A DNA stretch of 45,729 nucleotides from CAYFPO01 sp964345035 (GTDB lineage: Bacteria > Fidelibacterota > Marinisomatia > SCGC-AAA003-L08 > GCA-002704045). A model generated the notes under the pieces. That model saw nothing but the letters and a program-made list of their open reading frames with translations. It made no database searches and was not told the DNA's origin. The stretch spans positions 1 to 45,729 of the forward strand of contig CAYFPO010000015.1 in NCBI GenBank assembly GCA_964345035.1, written 5' to 3'. Positions 40,001-45,729 of this stretch are shown here, in pieces (within the stretch, counting starts at the first letter, position 1; each line of letters starts with the position of its first letter). Made by a program: the position numbers and the translations under genes.

Positions 40001-40643
40001 TAAGCTGTTCACCGGTCCACTGGCCTGCACCTACCAGCAGTTCACCATAATCACCGGAACAGTCACCATCAGATAGGAGACCATTTGTATCAAATACTCC
40101 AATTTCATCTCCAAATTCCAAGCCTGTGATGGTTTCCTGAAAAATTACCAACTGGTTCACACCGGTGGGGTCTATATCCACTTCGAAATGAGGATCATCG
40201 TCATCACTACCGATTTCCAGAGCCTGTCCAATTTCAACATCAAGGGAATTTCCTCCAGAATCAGATAAAATTACATTTTCTACCTGAAAACTACCCAAAT
40301 CTCCTGTAAATTCTACTCCTACATAAAACAATGGACCTTCACCAGCTGGGATGGTTGCCCCAGTCAAACTGAAACCAAGAACAGTATACCAACTACTGGA
40401 GATCATAAATCCTGCTTCCTCAGCACTACCATCAGAAACACCAATTATTGAAAAGCTATCAAAGGTGGAAGTAAAGTCCATCTGAAATCCTGCTACTGGA
40501 ACAGAATTGGTCATAGTGACTTCCAGGCTTTCGCCATCATAATCAGTTATGGTTATGGTTGCATCCTGTGCGGATACAATGGATAGGAAAACAAATGAAA
40601 ATACAGCGGTGATCTTTTTAAGTGTTCTGTAATGGAACAACAT
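34046..40643 (-). CDS. Large exported mosaic protein with cohesin-like, lamin-tail and ZU5-like domains (interrupted by two assembly gaps)
   Basis: One gene of about 2,200 codons, broken by N-runs at 35905-36004 and 38845-38944. A strong AGGAGGT precedes the ATG. Order: signal peptide (ending IVSAQ); cohesin-like domain 1; 'VGAGQWTGEQLNL' module 1; GCTD and Cys repeats; cohesin-like 2; gap; a lamin-tail-like domain (VINEINYNPAQ ... EFIELYNNSDESVNLGGF); GCTD/Cys repeats; cohesin-like 3; VGAGEW module 2; a ZU5-like domain (GGTVEDGDGSVDIPPGAL); calcium-type repeats; a QST module; a 31-residue Cys repeat array with a gap; a second QST; two LISF...GYW modules; a third QST; and the sorting domain (HPAYPNPFNPQTTISYELP ... 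GVYFVKL). The frame after the 35905 gap differs from that before it only because 100 N is a placeholder length. Surface or secreted structural role inferred. Confidence 0.85.
34471..34630. repeat. 160-bp segment duplicated at 8473-8632
   Basis: Counterpart of 8473-8632, 155 of 160 bases identical by eye, in the last QST module of this gene. A third, more diverged copy lies at about 28450-28615. Confidence 0.9.
35715..36116 (-). repeat. 93-bp tandem repeat encoding 31-residue Cys-rich units
   Basis: CAGTCACCGTTACAGTCCAT begins at 35715 and 35808, and its first four bases recur at 35901 just before the gap, so the period is exactly 93 bp. It recurs at 36034 after the gap. Three units are visible and nearly identical; they encode EECVGGNTGQEENWAMDC plus NGDCFGDAFTDDC. 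Copy number through the gap is unknown. Confidence 0.92.
35905..36004. other. Assembly gap (100 N) inside the 93-bp repeat
   Basis: Exactly 100 N, a placeholder length. Repeat phase on either side predicts a true length of 60 nt plus a multiple of 93. That is divisible by 3 and would restore a single reading frame across the gene. Confidence 0.95.
37280..37650 (-). repeat. Intragenic duplicate (copy 2) of 39825-40190
   Basis: Encodes HFVVDIDPTGVNQLVIFQES to SGSFGDILLAVSEL. It contains a core of about 65 bp identical to the other copy (from TATTCCATTCCTTCGGATGC to ...CAACCCAGCCGGGAAG). The duplicated unit includes the preceding cohesin-like domain at lower identity. Confidence 0.85.
38845..38944. 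other. Assembly gap (100 N) inside a duplicated segment
   Basis: The flanks at 38795-38844 and 38945-38999 repeat 39444-39493 and 39549-39603 base for base. In the intact copy 55 nt separate them, so about 55 nt are probably missing here. 55 and 100 leave the same remainder on division by 3, which is why the frame still reads through. Confidence 0.92.
39825..40190 (-). repeat. Intragenic duplicate (copy 1) of 37280-37650
   Basis: Encodes HFEVDIDPTGVNQLVIFQET to SGHFGDILLAISEL, the first VGAGxW module of the same protein. Sequence identity with copy 2 is patchy, very high in the middle, which fits partial gene conversion. Confidence 0.85.
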
Positions 40644-40786
40644 GTTACCTCCTCATAGTAAATTTATTTATGAAAAATTTCAAGGGAACACAATTTCTCC
40701 CCCCCTGAATTCCACGGTATAATTTACCTTAACAGGAGCTCTCAGCCATGAGAATCATTGTAACAGTTTTTTACAATTGTATAAAT

Positions 40787-42154
40787 TTATACACTGGCGA
40801 GGATAATTTCAATTACCAAGACTATATCCAATATGTTTATAACACCGTCATTATTATAATCCCCTTCAGGTGTCGGTTCTGTTCCACCAAGTGTCATATC
40901 CACCATTATCACCAGGTCCAGTATATCCAGAATTCCATCTCCGTTTATATCTACGGGTGGACCGCCCAAAACCAAACCATTTGAGGATTGACTACCTCCC
41001 CAAACTGCATCTGTGACGATATCATAAGATAATCCATCATTAGGGTCATAAAGTCTCAGAACCACAGTATTGGTCGGTATAAATCCCGGAAAAAGCTGAC
41101 CACCTGCATCACAGTTATCAAATGTTCCAAATGAAAACAAAGTAAGGGGTTCGCCCTGCCATACACCAGCTCCAACTACTGTTGAAGCATATTCAGGTGC
41201 ACAATCGGCCCCACCGATATTTCCGCCATAATCCAGCAGCCCTATTTCTGTACCGATATCAATGCCCCGCTCATCACGGATTACATCTTCTGTGATGGTA
41301 ACAAAATTAAATAATCCTTCTCCTGTTTCATTATAATAGTCTACATATTCCGTATATAATTCCATTATTTCTTCTATGAAATATTCACCTTCGTCCCATG
41401 GATTATCATCCTCATCATCCTCATCATCAGGAATTCCGTCATTGTCATCATCATCATCGTCATCATTATTAACACCGTCCCCATCATCATCATCAAAATC
41501 CCATTCATTTTCCTGACATTCTTCTTCTGCATCCCAGGTGCAAAACGGAATACTCGCACAGAGATCCTCGGGTAGATCTTCACATCCTTCATCATCCATC
41601 ACAAAAATTCCGCTGACGAATAAATTACCATCGGCATCGAATAATTCGGCAATCTCCAGATCGGATACGGGTATGAGGGAATCCGGTAGATCTTCATCGC
41701 CTGCACCATCTGAGCGAAGTTCCCACTGGAATTGCCCATTCGGTTGAGTTGTAAAACCATATTCCCAAAAACCATCAAGCATTACTGAGTATACTGTTAC
41801 CGGAAGTAGGTTTTTTAAGTCAAATTCCAGTATGTGTACAGATGACTCCGTTATTCTCGTCTTCAGTTTTCCAAAATAGTCTTCATCTTCGTCGTCATCT
41901 TCTATTTCAAATTTAGCATGGGCACGAAACTCATATTCTTCATCCTCGTCATTGTCATCATCTTCATCGTCTTCGTTTTCCATACAGCCATCTTCATCAT
42001 CCCAGATACAGTCCTCAGTTTCCAGACATTCTTCCATATTCAATTCTTCACAGTTTTCCGAATCATCATCTCTCCCAACTGCTATACTCACAAGACTGTT
42101 TATGAGAATTATTGTAACTATTTGAATTAATAATGAATATTTTTTACTCCACAT
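40787..42154 (-). CDS. Exported Asp/Glu-rich protein with VGAGxW module and C-terminal dockerin-like repeat
   Basis: 455 aa with a signal sequence (YSLLIQIVTIILINSLVSIA). The first about 100 residues and residues about 220-260 are runs of Asp/Glu (NNDDDDDDDDNDGIPDDEDD), likely calcium-binding and close to thrombospondin-3 repeats; two CxxxxxxxC...CxWD units (MEECLETEDCIWDDEDGC and similar) flank them. Residues about 275-395 form the VGAGVWQGEPLTLFSFGTFD module shared with the 34046-40643 gene. The C-terminus is a two-loop dockerin-like domain (VDINGDGILDILDLVIMVD and GDYNNDGVINILDIVLVIE). There is no type IX-like sorting domain, unlike the neighbours, so it may reach the surface by binding something else. 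AAAGGAG lies 8 nt before the ATG, and the gene follows the TPR regulator by 13 nt. Confidence 0.82.
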   Translation of the reverse strand: MWSKKYSLLIQIVTIILINSLVSIAVGRDDDSENCEELNMEECLETEDCIWDDEDGCMENEDDEDDDNDEDEEYEFRAHAKFEIEDDDEDEDYFGKLKTRITESSVHILEFDLKNLLPVTVYSVMLDGFWEYGFTTQPNGQFQWELRSDGAGDEDLPDSLIPVSDLEIAELFDADGNLFVSGIFVMDDEGCEDLPEDLCASIPFCTWDAEEECQENEWDFDDDDGDGVNNDDDDDDDNDGIPDDEDDEDDNPWDEGEYFIEEIMELYTEYVDYYNETGEGLFNFVTITEDVIRDERGIDIGTEIGLLDYGGNIGGADCAPEYASTVVGAGVWQGEPLTLFSFGTFDNCDAGGQLFPGFIPTNTVVLRLYDPNDGLSYDIVTDAVWGGSQSSNGLVLGGPPVDINGDGILDILDLVIMVDMTLGGTEPTPEGDYNNDGVINILDIVLVIEIILASV

Positions 42155-42167
42155 CGCTGTTCTCCTT

Positions 42168-43673
42168 TCAACTAATGTCTCCCTTTGCCCGGGCTGTAAG
42201 CTGGATTACTCCTGAATAGCTCACATCTAGTTTTTCTGCTAATTTTTTCTTACTGTGGCCATATTCTGCAAATAGATATGAAACCACCTGAGATTCAAAT
42301 TTTTGGTTGATATCTTTCCATTGCATAAATTGATTTTTCTCAATAAATTGATTCACTTCATCTGGAATTGCAGTATTTTTAAATTCTTCATTCCTATCCC
42401 TGGCTACATAATAGGTTCTTTGTGCAATCCCCAATTTATCAATTCCCTCCTGCCGGGATTTTGAATTTCTCATTACTTTTTTAAATAGACCGTTCTGGAA
42501 AATCCCCCTGATTTCCTTCAATGTCTTATCCACTGCAAATTCAAATCCTCCTGCCTGCTTTGTATCAACCACTGTTTCAAATGATGATTGTTTGTGCCGA
42601 TTTAAAAATGGAATATAAGCTTTAATTGCACGTTTGATATCTCCCCTGCATTCAAAATTATGGTCCACCAACTCCAGTGCAGCATTATATGCCTGACTGT
42701 AATATTTTTCAGCCGCGGGAATATCCATCTGTTTTTCCTTACATGTCCCAAGATAGTAGGATACTCCGGGAATCAGATAAAATACACCGTTCCTCAAAGC
42801 AATATTCAGGGATTTTTCAAAATATTCCATGGCAATTTCCATCATAGTTTTATGCATATATAAATAGGCAATATTTGCATTGGTAAAACTTTTGGTGAAA
42901 TTGCTGTCTGCAATACTTTCTGTCTTGAGAAGCGTCTGAATACTTCCTTCAAAATCCCCTTGATGAAATTTCCACATACCGATATCATGGTAAATTGCTG
43001 CTTTTATATGTTGAAATTTGTTTTCTTCAACAATCTCCAATCCCAACTGGTAATATTCCATTGCCTTATCAAAATTGCATTTTACCCGGTATGCATTACC
43101 GATATTCTTATAATGGTAAGCAAGGGTGGCAAGACTTTTAATCTCCCTAAAATAATTTGCGGACTGTACTAGATTCTGTATCACATCCTGCTTCCCTTCT
43201 CTTGATAAATGTATCAGTTCATAGTAATCCGTAAGTTTTAATAAATATTCAGATTGTGTCAGCATTGGAATAGTTTTCAGAATGAGAAGTGATTTATCAT
43301 GATTATCAATAATCGCCAAAAAAGCAACCATCTCCAATAAGATGAATGCCTGGGTATCCTTATCCGCATTATTCAGAAGGGTATATGCATGTCCCAATGT
43401 ATCGGCAGCTTTAATAAAATTGCCATCGCCTATATAACATCTGGCCAGACCTGCGTGTACAGACGCAAGTTTAACAGGATCATGCTCATTGGCTAAAAGG
43501 AGTTCAAGCTGCTCCCTGGTTTCAGGAATGCTTAATTGATTAAACTGAGAGAGATGGGCTGTAAATTCTACCCATCTCGTATTTTCAGTGGAAACATTAA
43601 GACTTATCTGAGTTCCGGGTGTGCCCGAAATTGAAGATTCTTCCGGGTTAAATATGGCAGGTAAATGATTCAT
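42168..43673 (-). CDS. TPR-repeat protein with C-terminal helix-turn-helix, probable regulator
   Basis: 501 aa, no signal peptide, cytoplasmic. Residues about 60-330 are tetratricopeptide repeats (LASVHAGLARCYIGDGNFIKAADT, YHYKNIGNAYRVKCNFDKAMEYY, AAIYHDIGMWKFHQGDFEGSI, AAEKYYSQAY). The C-terminal 60 residues (FESQVVSYLFAEYGHSKKKL, then AEKLDVSYSGVIQL) resemble a Fis-type helix-turn-helix, and an upstream stretch (GIDKLGIAQRTYYVARDRN) looks like a second short DNA-binding-like segment. I infer a transcription factor that senses a protein or peptide through its TPRs. It starts 13 nt before the acidic dockerin protein gene, so it may control it and the surface-protein run. AGAGGAG lies about 10 nt before the ATG. 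Confidence 0.75.
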   Translation of the reverse strand: MNHLPAIFNPEESSISGTPGTQISLNVSTENTRWVEFTAHLSQFNQLSIPETREQLELLLANEHDPVKLASVHAGLARCYIGDGNFIKAADTLGHAYTLLNNADKDTQAFILLEMVAFLAIIDNHDKSLLILKTIPMLTQSEYLLKLTDYYELIHLSREGKQDVIQNLVQSANYFREIKSLATLAYHYKNIGNAYRVKCNFDKAMEYYQLGLEIVEENKFQHIKAAIYHDIGMWKFHQGDFEGSIQTLLKTESIADSNFTKSFTNANIAYLYMHKTMMEIAMEYFEKSLNIALRNGVFYLIPGVSYYLGTCKEKQMDIPAAEKYYSQAYNAALELVDHNFECRGDIKRAIKAYIPFLNRHKQSSFETVVDTKQAGGFEFAVDKTLKEIRGIFQNGLFKKVMRNSKSRQEGIDKLGIAQRTYYVARDRNEEFKNTAIPDEVNQFIEKNQFMQWKDINQKFESQVVSYLFAEYGHSKKKLAEKLDVSYSGVIQLTARAKGDIS

Positions 43674-43789
43674 AGTTGATGTACTCCTCTAATATTTATA
43701 TAATATTTGTGCATTATATTACATCTATTATTTATTCTATTACAGAAGTTTTACAAATAGTTACTATTTTATTAAAATTCCACATTTTA

Positions 43790-44179
43790 TCAATTATGTA
43801 AATGTCGTAATTCTTGTTTCAATCTGTTGATTTCATTTCTATGAAAAGTTATATGATTATTTCCCTTCATCAGTATCATTTCCATTTCGTCGTGAATAAA
43901 TGAAATTGTTAAGTTGTGAGGAAAATGAATAATCGGATCCATATTATGGAAAAAATTGGACAATATTTTCTTATAAATTTGATTTTCAGATTTCACCACC
44001 AAATTTTCCCATTCACTCAGATACTTACCGATAAACATCTGTATCGAAATGTATAATCTTATAACATCGTTATGTGTGAGTGAAATCTTTCCGCGTTTAC
44101 CGGAAATCTGGATTATATTATCATGTATATCCAGATCAATATCTGGAGAAATGAAAATCCTATTATTTTCCATTACCAT
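43790..44179 (-). CDS. Hypothetical protein, about 129 aa
   Basis: Not recognised. The ATG at 44179 is preferred, with AAGGG 8-12 nt upstream; an in-frame GTG lies three codons earlier. The N-terminal 40 residues are beta-like and polar (NRIFISPDIDLDIHDNIIQIS), followed by a helical middle (VIRLYISIQMFIGKYLSEWE), another beta-like part (LTISFIHDEMEMILMKGNN) and a charged C-terminal helix (NRLKQELRHLHN). No cysteines, no signal peptide and no membrane helix. It lies between the TPR regulator (117 nt downstream) and the long hairpin at 44213-44257. Codon usage looks like the neighbours, so it is probably a real small cytoplasmic protein. Confidence 0.55.
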   Translation of the reverse strand: MVMENNRIFISPDIDLDIHDNIIQISGKRGKISLTHNDVIRLYISIQMFIGKYLSEWENLVVKSENQIYKKILSNFFHNMDPIIHFPHNLTISFIHDEMEMILMKGNNHITFHRNEINRLKQELRHLHN

Positions 44180-44205
44180 TGAAATCACCCTTTTATTTCC
44201 TTAAA

Positions 44206-44257
44206 AGATCTCAAGGACACATACCCCGAAGACAATTGTCTTCGAGATACGTGTCCT
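44206..44257 (-). terminator. Long hairpin after the 44309-45729 gene
   Basis: AAGGACAC...GACAATTGTC...GTGTCCTT forms a stem of about 20 bp with a tight AATT tip. Three non-Watson-Crick positions are C-A mismatches in plus-strand RNA but G-U wobbles in minus-strand RNA, so the hairpin is complete only when transcribed from the minus strand. TTTT follows a few bases later on that strand. It probably ends or stabilises the mRNA of the upstream exported protein gene. Confidence 0.75.
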
Positions 44258-44308
44258 TTTTTTGAGGAGGATTTACTTACTATTCCTGGAAACATCTTGA
44301 AAGCCAAT

Positions 44309-45729
44309 TTACTTGACCAACATGAGCCTCTGGGTGTAGTTTTCACCTTCGGTATTCAATACTAGGAAGTACATACCTGAAGTGAAACCGGACGCATCCC
44401 ATACAGTTTGATGTGTGCCTTCATCAATCAAACCATCATACAAGGTTACAATATTGCGTCCGAGAATATCATACACATTCAAAGTAACATGCATACGTTC
44501 AGATATTGAATATTGAAGTGTAGTTTCAGGATTGAACGGATTTGGATATGCTGGTTGTAAGTCCACCCGCACAGGATGGTTTGTGTCAATATTGACACTT
44601 ACACCATTGGCATTCCAGTCTGCTGCAATACCGTCAACAACATTCATATTTCCGGTATAGCCCAGAGTCAGTTTGTCAGTATATCCACTCCCAAGATGCA
44701 CCAGAATTATTGTTTCATTATTATAAAACAATTTCCACTCTGCCGGTAAAGTTGAGTTGTCTAACTGAAATTCTCCCACAGTGGTTAACTGCATACCAGC
44801 AATATCACCATCAGCAGTAATTATCAGAGTTCCGTTCCCAACTTCTACAGAGCTGTTTTCTATATGACCGGATGTTCTTCCCATGTCTCCAAATAGAACA
44901 ATCTCTACCAGTAGGACTACATCAAGAACATTCAGTGCCCCATCATCATTCAGATCAAAAAATGCAATTTCATCTGCAGTTGGAGTTTCAGGTTGCAGAA
45001 CCACTGATACCAGCATCACTACATCCAATACATCAATATTGCCATCATCATTAAAGTCTCCTATATTTGTTGACAATAAAGTTGTACATTCACCAACCGT
45101 TACATCCATTTCAGTACCTTCGGATGTACTAAAAATAACATCATCAATACAGATGTCGTTATCAGTCATTCCTTCAAATGTTAACAGAGCTAATACTCCC
45201 GATCCAGCCGATATTGTATTACCTTCTATTGAAAATCCAATAATAGTTCCGGTTTCTGTTCCGACACTCATGGAAAATCCATTTTCTTCAGCAATACCAC
45301 CAGTTGCCTGTGTGACAACAAAGTCATCATTTCCAGTTACATTAAACTGGAAACCAGCAACAGGATCACTATTTTCAAGAGTTATTTCAATTGTATTCGA
45401 TGTGAAGTCAACTGAACCGAATCCGATAGATACAGTAAATCCATCTCCACCATCATCACCAGCTTCACAGGCTCCGTCTACACAGATTTCACCTTCAGCA
45501 CAATCTGCATCAGTAACACAACCACTATCATCATCGCCTGAATCGTCATCACTGTCGTCATCACCATCTTCACAGTCCCCTTCTACGCAGACTTCACCTT
45601 CGTCACAGTCTTCGTCAGTAACACATTCCGTGTCAGGACCATCTTCGCAGTCCCCTTCTACGCAGACTTCACCTTCGTCACAGTCTTCGTCAGTAACACA
45701 TTCCGTGTCATCATCATCTTCGTCGTCGC
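44309..45729 (-). CDS. Exported protein with cohesin-like and dockerin-like domains and sorting domain (partial, N-terminus off the window)
   Basis: At least 473 codons; the frame is open to the right edge. Order as visible: Asp-rich linkers with three CVTDxDCxEGExCVxGxCE units (the two nearest the edge identical, 25-residue period); a cohesin-like beta-sandwich (ITLENSDPVAGFQFNVTG ... GGIAEENGFSMSVGTETGTI ... VIFSTSEGTEMDVTVGEC); two dockerin-like loops (GDFNDDGNIDVLDVVMLV and DLNDDGALNVLDVVLLVE); a beta-rich stretch; and the C-terminal sorting domain (LQPAYPNPFNPETTLQYSIS ... ILGRNIVTLYDG ... SGMYFLVL ... MLVK). Carrying both cohesin-like and dockerin-like parts in one chain could allow chains to associate. 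Starting at the internal ATG (45271) would cut the cohesin-like domain in two, so that start is not used. Function unknown; surface structure inferred. Confidence 0.85.
   Translation of the reverse strand, partial: DDEDDDDTECVTDEDCDEGEVCVEGDCEDGPDTECVTDEDCDEGEVCVEGDCEDGDDDSDDDSGDDDSGCVTDADCAEGEICVDGACEAGDDGGDGFTVSIGFGSVDFTSNTIEITLENSDPVAGFQFNVTGNDDFVVTQATGGIAEENGFSMSVGTETGTIIGFSIEGNTISAGSGVLALLTFEGMTDNDICIDDVIFSTSEGTEMDVTVGECTTLLSTNIGDFNDDGNIDVLDVVMLVSVVLQPETPTADEIAFFDLNDDGALNVLDVVLLVEIVLFGDMGRTSGHIENSSVEVGNGTLIITADGDIAGMQLTTVGEFQLDNSTLPAEWKLFYNNETIILVHLGSGYTDKLTLGYTGNMNVVDGIAADWNANGVSVNIDTNHPVRVDLQPAYPNPFNPETTLQYSISERMHVTLNVYDILGRNIVTLYDGLIDEGTHQTVWDASGFTSGMYFLVLNTEGENYTQRLMLVK
45573..45710 (-). 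repeat. 75-bp tandem repeat (Cys/Asp-rich units)
   Basis: CAGTCCCCTTCTACGCAGAC begins at 45573 and 45648. At least 63 bp are identical between the copies. They encode ECVTDEDCDEGEVCVEGDCE and run toward the edge, so more copies may lie outside. Confidence 0.9.

Noticed and set aside
34046..40643. Two separate genes at 34046-36040 and 35892-40643
   Set aside because: They meet in the same 93-bp repeat at a 100-N placeholder. The frame change disappears with any gap length of the form 60 + 93n.
43790..44188. GTG start at 44188 for the hypothetical protein
   Set aside because: The ATG at 44179 has AAGGG at suitable spacing; the GTG has none.

Overview
The window looks like a metagenome scaffold (two 100-N gaps) from a low-GC marine bacterium of the Fibrobacteres-Chlorobi-Bacteroidetes (FCB) group. 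Candidatus Marinimicrobia (SAR406) is my best guess. The basis is six large exported proteins that end in a type IX-like sorting domain (PNPFNP...GR...SGVYF...LLK or similar), the DCxGxCxGxAxxDDCGxCxGG cysteine repeats typical of that lineage, and a respiratory nitrate reductase beside a pyruvate:ferredoxin-type oxidoreductase. The lineage is inferred from features, not from a tree.

Region 1 (1-3052, minus strand) is the start of a nitrate respiration operon: an Rrf2-type regulator with three cluster-type cysteines, a membrane-anchored dihaem cytochrome c, and narG running off the left edge, with 4-11 nt overlaps. Region 2 (3053-4055) is decaying DNA: a frameshifted LysR-type regulator fragment on the plus strand abuts a multiply broken hypD (hydrogenase maturation) fragment on the minus strand. 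Region 3 (4056-7573, plus strand) is a two-gene 2-oxoacid:ferredoxin oxidoreductase. Its second gene appears to have an ATA start codon inside an ATAA overlap. Two tRNAs (Arg-ACG, Gln-CTG) follow on the minus strand.

Region 4 (about 8050-45729, all minus strand) is a 37-kb run of exported and surface proteins, interrupted only by gltX, an unknown exported protein, a TPR regulator and a small hypothetical gene. The exported proteins are built from a shared kit: cysteine-rich repeats, GCTDxxAxNY repeats, cadherin/Ig-like tandem domains, cohesin-like beta-sandwiches, dockerin-like calcium loops, paired LISF...GYW modules, 'QSTxQAFYF' modules and the C-terminal sorting domain. Long near-identical DNA stretches show recent duplication or gene conversion inside and between these genes, and they explain both assembly gaps.

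The most notable find is an exported thioredoxin-like protein at 11485-12996. Its WCxPC-type motif is encoded as W-UGA-S-P-C, in an otherwise continuous 503-codon frame. A hairpin with bacterial SECIS geometry lies just after the UGA. It is best read as a selenoprotein that carries dockerin-like loops and a sorting domain. It sits downstream of a TlpA-like thioredoxin and an outer-membrane barrel, next to extremely cysteine-rich exported proteins, which suggests thiol/disulfide or selenol redox chemistry in the periplasm or at the cell surface.
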